A DNA stretch of 36,868 nucleotides, from assembly GCA_964655245.1 (NCBI GenBank), contig CAZZLQ010000017.1, forward strand, positions 1 to 36,868. The letters run 5' to 3'. The notes under the pieces are model-generated. The model did not search any database. It was not told the origin of the DNA and saw only the letters and a list, made by a program, of their open reading frames with translations. Each line of letters opens with the position of its first letter. Position 1 is the first letter of the stretch. Origin of the DNA: JBEIHI01 sp964655245 (GTDB lineage Bacteria > Bdellovibrionota > UBA2394). A program made the position numbers and the translations under genes. Positions 32,888 to 36,868 of the stretch are shown here, piece after piece.

Positions 32888-34357
32888 CTAGAAATCTTTT
32901 TGAACCTTAAACACACCGGCCATCGCCCAATCGTCCTCTGATTTTTGATAGTGACGATTCCAAATTCGCTCAGCGCCAAGCGCGCCCCCCCAGATCAAAC
33001 CTAGAGCCTTTTCACTTCTTGCCGCTTCTATGACACCACCCCACCGCCACTCAGCGGCTTCAAACCCTGGCTCATAATCAGTGATTGGAAAACCTTCGGG
33101 CTCAAAATATGCGCGCTGGTAATGAGAAAGCTCCTGACCATGAACAGCCAATCTGAGAAAGTGAACGCCGCTCTTTGGCTTCAATTCAAGATCAAGCGCT
33201 ATCACTCGGGAATCTCTTCCCGAGTAAGCACCTAGCTCACGACCCCGATGGGAAAATCCAGAGGGCCACTTGCCGTGAAGATTGTACAAATTAGTGGCCC
33301 GCAGGTACTCCGCACGCAAAGTCGGATCCCATCTGCCATCGAGCTTCACTGCAGCACCTGCAACATAGGAGTAGCGATACTTAAAGGTCGCCTCCCAAAA
33401 CCAAGATGACTTGAGATTCCCGCAGCAGTCTTCCAAGTGCTGCTCTGTGTACAACGTCAGAGGCATGCTTGTATCAAAGTGATATCGGACATCGAAGGCA
33501 AAAATACGATTGCTCGCACTCCCCGTTGCTAAACTCTCCGCACTCTCAGGACGAGCTCCCAAAAACTCGAGGAGCAAGTCCGTCCAGCTTTCATCATAGT
33601 CTTCTCCATCTCCGCCAACCTGATAGAGCAAAGACAGATTCGTTTCCCAGCGATCATTGGGCTTCCAACCCAGGCGCAATCCAAAAAAGTGATCGTGAGC
33701 CGGATTTCTTTCTCCATCCAAAGGAGCCCAAAAGATTTCCGAACGAAATTTTCCCCAACTGGACATGAATCCCGGGAGCTCAACGGGATCCGTTGCTAAG
33801 CGTACAGAATTAAGTGGAGTCGCATTGTAAGAGATCACGAGAGGTGAGACAAAAGACTGTCCCCAGTACATGGGAGTCCTCCCCACAGACAGTTTCACTC
33901 GATTGAATCGAGCCTCCACTGAAGCCTCCTCAAAATGATAATCGACCCGATCCGGCCCATTCCCAAGACCACCACCCACGCCGAGGCGAATCGAAAGCCA
34001 ATCAAAGAGAGGTGTATCTGAGCGAACGAAACACCAAAGACTCTCTCCGGATCCAGGCTCGAAGCCCAAATGCTGACTAAAAAAAGTCGATGTTTGAATA
34101 GGCTTTGGAAGTGGCTGCGAGCGGATCTGATTTGTCAGCTCCTCGTGGTTCGAAAGCGAAAGACATTCCACAGAAGCGAGTCGCGAGGGGCTTTCAAGGC
34201 GGCGTGAATCGAAATGATATCCAAACCAATCAAGATTGAACTCTCGTGCCCGGAGATTTTTCACTGGCTCGGACAAAAAGAGTGCTTGAGCTGGGGATTC
34301 CTCAGTAACCAAAACTAATGCACAAAGTATCCACAGCAATCGAGCCAAGAAGGACAT
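32888..34357 (-). CDS. wzi: Wzi-family capsule assembly outer-membrane protein
   Basis: The 489-residue product has a signal peptide (cleavage near ESPAQA, about 25) and alternates short amphipathic strands to the end, which has a terminal phenylalanine typical of outer-membrane barrels. Family features are KLSVGRTPMYWGQSFVSPLVISYNATPLNSVRL, SEIFWAPLDGERNPAHDHFFGLRL, and GRELGAYSGRDSRVIALDLEL. Wzi in E. coli binds capsular polysaccharide at the surface. It starts nine bases after the GT4 stop, so the two form a unit with a surface-polymer role. Wzi-like barrels also occur in bacteria without classical capsules, so a true capsule is not proved. Confidence 0.87.
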   Translation of the reverse strand: MSFLARLLWILCALVLVTEESPAQALFLSEPVKNLRAREFNLDWFGYHFDSRRLESPSRLASVECLSLSNHEELTNQIRSQPLPKPIQTSTFFSQHLGFEPGSGESLWCFVRSDTPLFDWLSIRLGVGGGLGNGPDRVDYHFEEASVEARFNRVKLSVGRTPMYWGQSFVSPLVISYNATPLNSVRLATDPVELPGFMSSWGKFRSEIFWAPLDGERNPAHDHFFGLRLGWKPNDRWETNLSLLYQVGGDGEDYDESWTDLLLEFLGARPESAESLATGSASNRIFAFDVRYHFDTSMPLTLYTEQHLEDCCGNLKSSWFWEATFKYRYSYVAGAAVKLDGRWDPTLRAEYLRATNLYNLHGKWPSGFSHRGRELGAYSGRDSRVIALDLELKPKSGVHFLRLAVHGQELSHYQRAYFEPEGFPITDYEPGFEAAEWRWGGVIEAARSEKALGLIWGGALGAERIWNRHYQKSEDDWAMAGVFKVQKDF

Positions 34358-34366
34358 GAACTCAAC

Positions 34367-35503
34367 CTAGCTGCTCTCCGAGCCCACTTCAAAGCGCGAA
34401 ATCACTCGCCCATAGAGTTCGCGGTATGAGCCCACCATTCTCTCCAAGCTGAACCGGCTCAAGACGCTCTGACGAGCTCTTTCTCCGAGCGACTGGCGCT
34501 CTTCAGCACTCATTGCGAGAATCGCTTTAAGTGCCTTCGCCAAGGGCTCAGCCTGAGACGGCGGCACCACGGCTCCGCAGTCAGAAATCAATTCTCGTGT
34601 ATCTCCCAAATCCGTTGCAACACAGGGGATCGCACAAGCCATGGCCTCACCGACCACGTTTGGAAACCCCTCATGACGAATCGAGGAAAGACAAAAAACA
34701 TCCATCGCCGGTAGCAACTCAGCCACTCGCTCGCACGGACCTAGGGCCACCATGGAATCGAGCAAACCAAATCGCTCGGCCATTTCTCGAAAGCTTGGAT
34801 GCTCTAGAGAGTAGCCTTTGCCAATCATCACGAGTTTTGAAGATGGAAATTCAGTGAGAACATCACGAAATGCCCGAAACAGAAAATCAATGCCCTTATC
34901 AGAGTGAAAGCGAGAAACGTGCCCTACTACCAGAGATGTGCTAGGCACTCCCCACTCTCTTCGAAACTTTTCTCGACGCTCCGAGGATGGAACAAACACA
35001 TCAAAATTAAACCCATTTGAAATGACGGAAGCGTTAGCTGTCGAAAAACCCAGTTGGCTGTACCACCTAAGGCCCGCTTTCGAATTGTAGACAAGAGCGT
35101 TCACGCGCGGGGATACGCTTGCCAAAATCTTGAGAAGTATCCGAAGAAACGGCCGGCCCCGCAAAGCATGATTGGACTGACGAACCGCCCACACGCGCGG
35201 GATCTCTCGAGGCGCAAACAATGACAAGTACATCGCATGCCACATCCAAGCGTGTAACACTTGAGGGCGAAGCTGCCGAACGAGCTTCCCAAAACGAAGA
35301 GGTGCGAGAAGATAAGACCAGCGCCCGCTTCCCAAAACGCGAACATCAAGACCTTCACGGCGCAGTGACTGAAGCAAAATCCCACCGGTCAGAGCAACAA
35401 TGATGGGATCATCGCCAGACGATTTCTGAGCTAAGGCCAGCCTTTGGAGCGCCTTTTCAGCCCCACCGACCTCCAAACTCACAATGATGTGCAAAATCCT
35501 CAC
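34367..35503 (-). CDS. Glycosyltransferase family 4
   Basis: The 378-residue enzyme is a GT-B fold retaining glycosyltransferase. The N-terminal domain begins ILHIIVSLEVGGAEKALQRLA, as in sugar-polymer GT4 enzymes, and the C-terminal domain starts VVGHVSRFHSDKGIDFLFRAF. The nucleotide-sugar EX7E motif is in HEGFPNVVGEAMACAIPCVATDLG. The start is GTG with GGGAG eight bases upstream. It is first in a GT4-wzi unit and diverges from ugd over 109 bases. Donor and acceptor cannot be read from the sequence. Confidence 0.92.
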   Translation of the reverse strand: MRILHIIVSLEVGGAEKALQRLALAQKSSGDDPIIVALTGGILLQSLRREGLDVRVLGSGRWSYLLAPLRFGKLVRQLRPQVLHAWMWHAMYLSLFAPREIPRVWAVRQSNHALRGRPFLRILLKILASVSPRVNALVYNSKAGLRWYSQLGFSTANASVISNGFNFDVFVPSSERREKFRREWGVPSTSLVVGHVSRFHSDKGIDFLFRAFRDVLTEFPSSKLVMIGKGYSLEHPSFREMAERFGLLDSMVALGPCERVAELLPAMDVFCLSSIRHEGFPNVVGEAMACAIPCVATDLGDTRELISDCGAVVPPSQAEPLAKALKAILAMSAEERQSLGERARQSVLSRFSLERMVGSYRELYGRVISRFEVGSESS

Positions 35504-35534
35504 TCAAAAACTCCCTGCAAGGCACTCTAGACCC

Positions 35535-35564
35535 CTTATATTCAGTCTTTAGGACCTTTAGATT
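35535..35564 (+). promoter_or_regulatory. Promoter-like element upstream of ugd, shared with nfu
   Basis: CTTATATTCAG (35535-35545) and, 13 bases later, TAGATT (35559-35564) repeat the arrangement found before nfu at 11297. TATATT at 35537 could serve as a -10 box, though the -35 position (CTGCAA) is poor. It begins 78 bases before the ugd ATG. Confidence 0.3.
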
Positions 35565-35612
35565 CAAAAGAATACACTAGACCGCAGTTTTTGAATGGAG
35601 CAACTTTTCTTC

Positions 35613-36868
35613 ATGGAAGTTCTAGTTATGGGGGCCGGCTACGTCGGTCTCGTTCAGGGGGCCGGTCTGGCCTCATCGGGTAATCATGTGACTCTAGTTG
35701 ATGTCTCTAGGGAGCGTGTTCAGCTGCTTCGAGACGGCGGATGCCCTATCTATGAACCAGGGCTTCCCGAACTTCTACAAGACGGCCTCAAGCACGGCCG
35801 ACTTCAGTTTTTTCACGTCGAGGATTCTGCCTTTAAGTCGGCAGTTGAAAAAGCCGAGGTTATCTTTTTAGCCGTTGGAACACCTGAGGGCAGCGACGGC
35901 CTACCCCAAATGGGATACTTGTTTTCAGCTGCTTCAATGCTGGTCAGCTCCGGAGCATCACTTGATCAGAAGGTCATCGTAGTCAAAAGTACTGTTCCAG
36001 TGGGCACTGGGGATGAGCTTGAGAAGAAGTTTTTGGAACAAGGCGCTCACCCTATTGTGGTTTCAAATCCTGAGTTTCTCAAACAAGGAGCTGCCGTTCA
36101 GGACTTCATGAAACCCGAGCGAGTGATCGTCGGAACTTCAAGTGATGAGGCCGCCAAAGTTTTACACTTCATTTACAAACCCTTTATGATGAAGCGCGAT
36201 CGATACCTGGTCATGAGCAGGCGATCAGCTGAACTTGTGAAGTATGCTTGCAATGCATTTCTTGCGACAAAAATTTCATTCATTAACGAAATGTCTCGTC
36301 TCTCTGAACAGGTAGGCGCTGACATTCGACAGATTCGTGAAGGCATGATCACCGACTCTCGAATTGGAGATCAGTTCTTGTTCCCCGGTATTGGATACGG
36401 GGGAAGCTGCTTTCCTAAAGACACTCATGCACTCATTGCTCAGGGCCGCCGCTTCGACACTCCTCTCAAAATCATCCAGGCTGCTGATGATGTGAATGAA
36501 TATCAAAAGCTTTGGAGCGTTCGACGGCTTCAAAAGATTTTTGGAGACTCACTCAAAAACAAGACCGTTGCCATCTGGGGTCTGGCTTTCAAGGCAAATA
36601 CCGACGATCTTCGAGAAGCCCCATCTGTTTATGCGATCAACCGATTAGCTGAAATGGGTGTAAAGATTCGCGCTCATGATCCAGTGGCAATGACTCGCGC
36701 AAAGACCGAGCTTGCCCCTCATCTTAAGTCTGGAGCTCTGAGCTTGTTTGAAGACCCCTACGACGCCGTCAAAGGAGCGGATGCCCTCTTGGTTCTGACG
36801 GAGTGGCAAGCATTTCGATCGCCTACCTTCAAACGAATCAAAGAGTTGATGAGTGGAGAGCATCTGAT
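35613..36868 (+). CDS. ugd: UDP-glucose 6-dehydrogenase, 3' end outside window
   Basis: The frame is open from the ATG at 35613 to the window edge (418 codons), so about 15-30 C-terminal residues are missing. The NAD motif is VMGAGYVGLVQGAGLASSG, and the substrate region has STVPVGTGDELE, SNPEFLKQGAAVQDFMKPERVIVG and ELVKYACNAFLATKISFINEM. The catalytic cysteine is Cys266 in GYGGSCFPKDTHAL, followed by IWGLAFKANTDDLREAPS. It oxidises UDP-glucose to UDP-glucuronate, feeding surface polysaccharide. An upstream in-frame ATG at 35595 has no ribosome-binding site; TGGAG precedes the chosen start. A UDP-GlcNAc or UDP-ManNAc dehydrogenase is less likely given the PEFLKQGAAVQDFMKPERV block. Confidence 0.94.
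   Translation, partial: MEVLVMGAGYVGLVQGAGLASSGNHVTLVDVSRERVQLLRDGGCPIYEPGLPELLQDGLKHGRLQFFHVEDSAFKSAVEKAEVIFLAVGTPEGSDGLPQMGYLFSAASMLVSSGASLDQKVIVVKSTVPVGTGDELEKKFLEQGAHPIVVSNPEFLKQGAAVQDFMKPERVIVGTSSDEAAKVLHFIYKPFMMKRDRYLVMSRRSAELVKYACNAFLATKISFINEMSRLSEQVGADIRQIREGMITDSRIGDQFLFPGIGYGGSCFPKDTHALIAQGRRFDTPLKIIQAADDVNEYQKLWSVRRLQKIFGDSLKNKTVAIWGLAFKANTDDLREAPSVYAINRLAEMGVKIRAHDPVAMTRAKTELAPHLKSGALSLFEDPYDAVKGADALLVLTEWQAFRSPTFKRIKELMSGEHL

Overview
The window looks like ordinary chromosome from a Gram-negative bacterium. It encodes outer-membrane assembly (TamA/BamA-like and TamB), a Wzi-type outer-membrane barrel, several lipoproteins with clear lipoboxes, and undecaprenyl-linked surface sugar synthesis. 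Non-ATG starts (GTG, TTG) are frequent. A lipoprotein with duplicated AgmX/PglI-like domains, a free-standing PilZ protein and the general gene mix fit a delta-like or Bdellovibrionota lineage, but this is inference and I would not name a genus. I see no phage, insertion sequence, CRISPR array or rRNA. No stretch longer than 300 bases lacks a gene.

Layout. 1-6028 (minus): a secreted protein of unknown function, then tamB, then a POTRA-repeat Omp85 protein cut by the left edge. 6205-11280 (plus): tRNA-Val(CAC), a short-chain dehydrogenase, an S9 peptidase lipoprotein, a periplasmic HMA protein, miaE and a family 2-like glycosyltransferase. 11354-13714 (plus): an Nfu-type Fe-S carrier, then the overlapping preQ0 genes queC-queD-queE. 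13769-17476 (plus): a complete binding-protein-dependent ABC transporter of the AfuA/Fbp/PhnS type. 17457-19165 (minus): a translationally coupled methyltransferase and FAD/NAD(P) reductase. 19233-23128: a duplicated-domain lipoprotein, wbpD-wbpB (minus), a WecA-like phosphoglycosyltransferase and a small membrane protein. 23115-25635: trxB diverging from a single-cluster ferredoxin, then uppP overlapping a PilZ gene. 25632-27583 (minus): yggS-maf, then a J-domain protein and a 69-residue protein. 27593-32814 (plus): nadK, a PP2C phosphatase, rapZ, metK and ahcY, closed by a strong intrinsic terminator. 32888-35503 (minus): a GT4 glycosyltransferase and wzi. 35613-end (plus): ugd, cut by the right edge.

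How the genes work together. WecA, WbpB, WbpD, Ugd, UppP, GT4 and Wzi are parts of a surface-polysaccharide pathway spread over about 15 kb, which also holds housekeeping genes. QueC, QueD and QueE make preQ0 for queuosine, and MiaE modifies tRNA too. MetK and AhcY make SAM and clear SAH in one unit. TamA/TamB move material to the outer membrane.

The observation I rate highest is the 66-base leader of metK. It can form two mutually exclusive pairings, one of which buries the metK ribosome-binding site, so it is a candidate translational switch. Other points are a perfect inverted repeat ending four bases before the ABC binding-protein start codon, a promoter-like element shared by nfu and ugd, four convergent gene pairs with no room for terminators between them, and a QueE homologue with CX3CX8C cysteine spacing.
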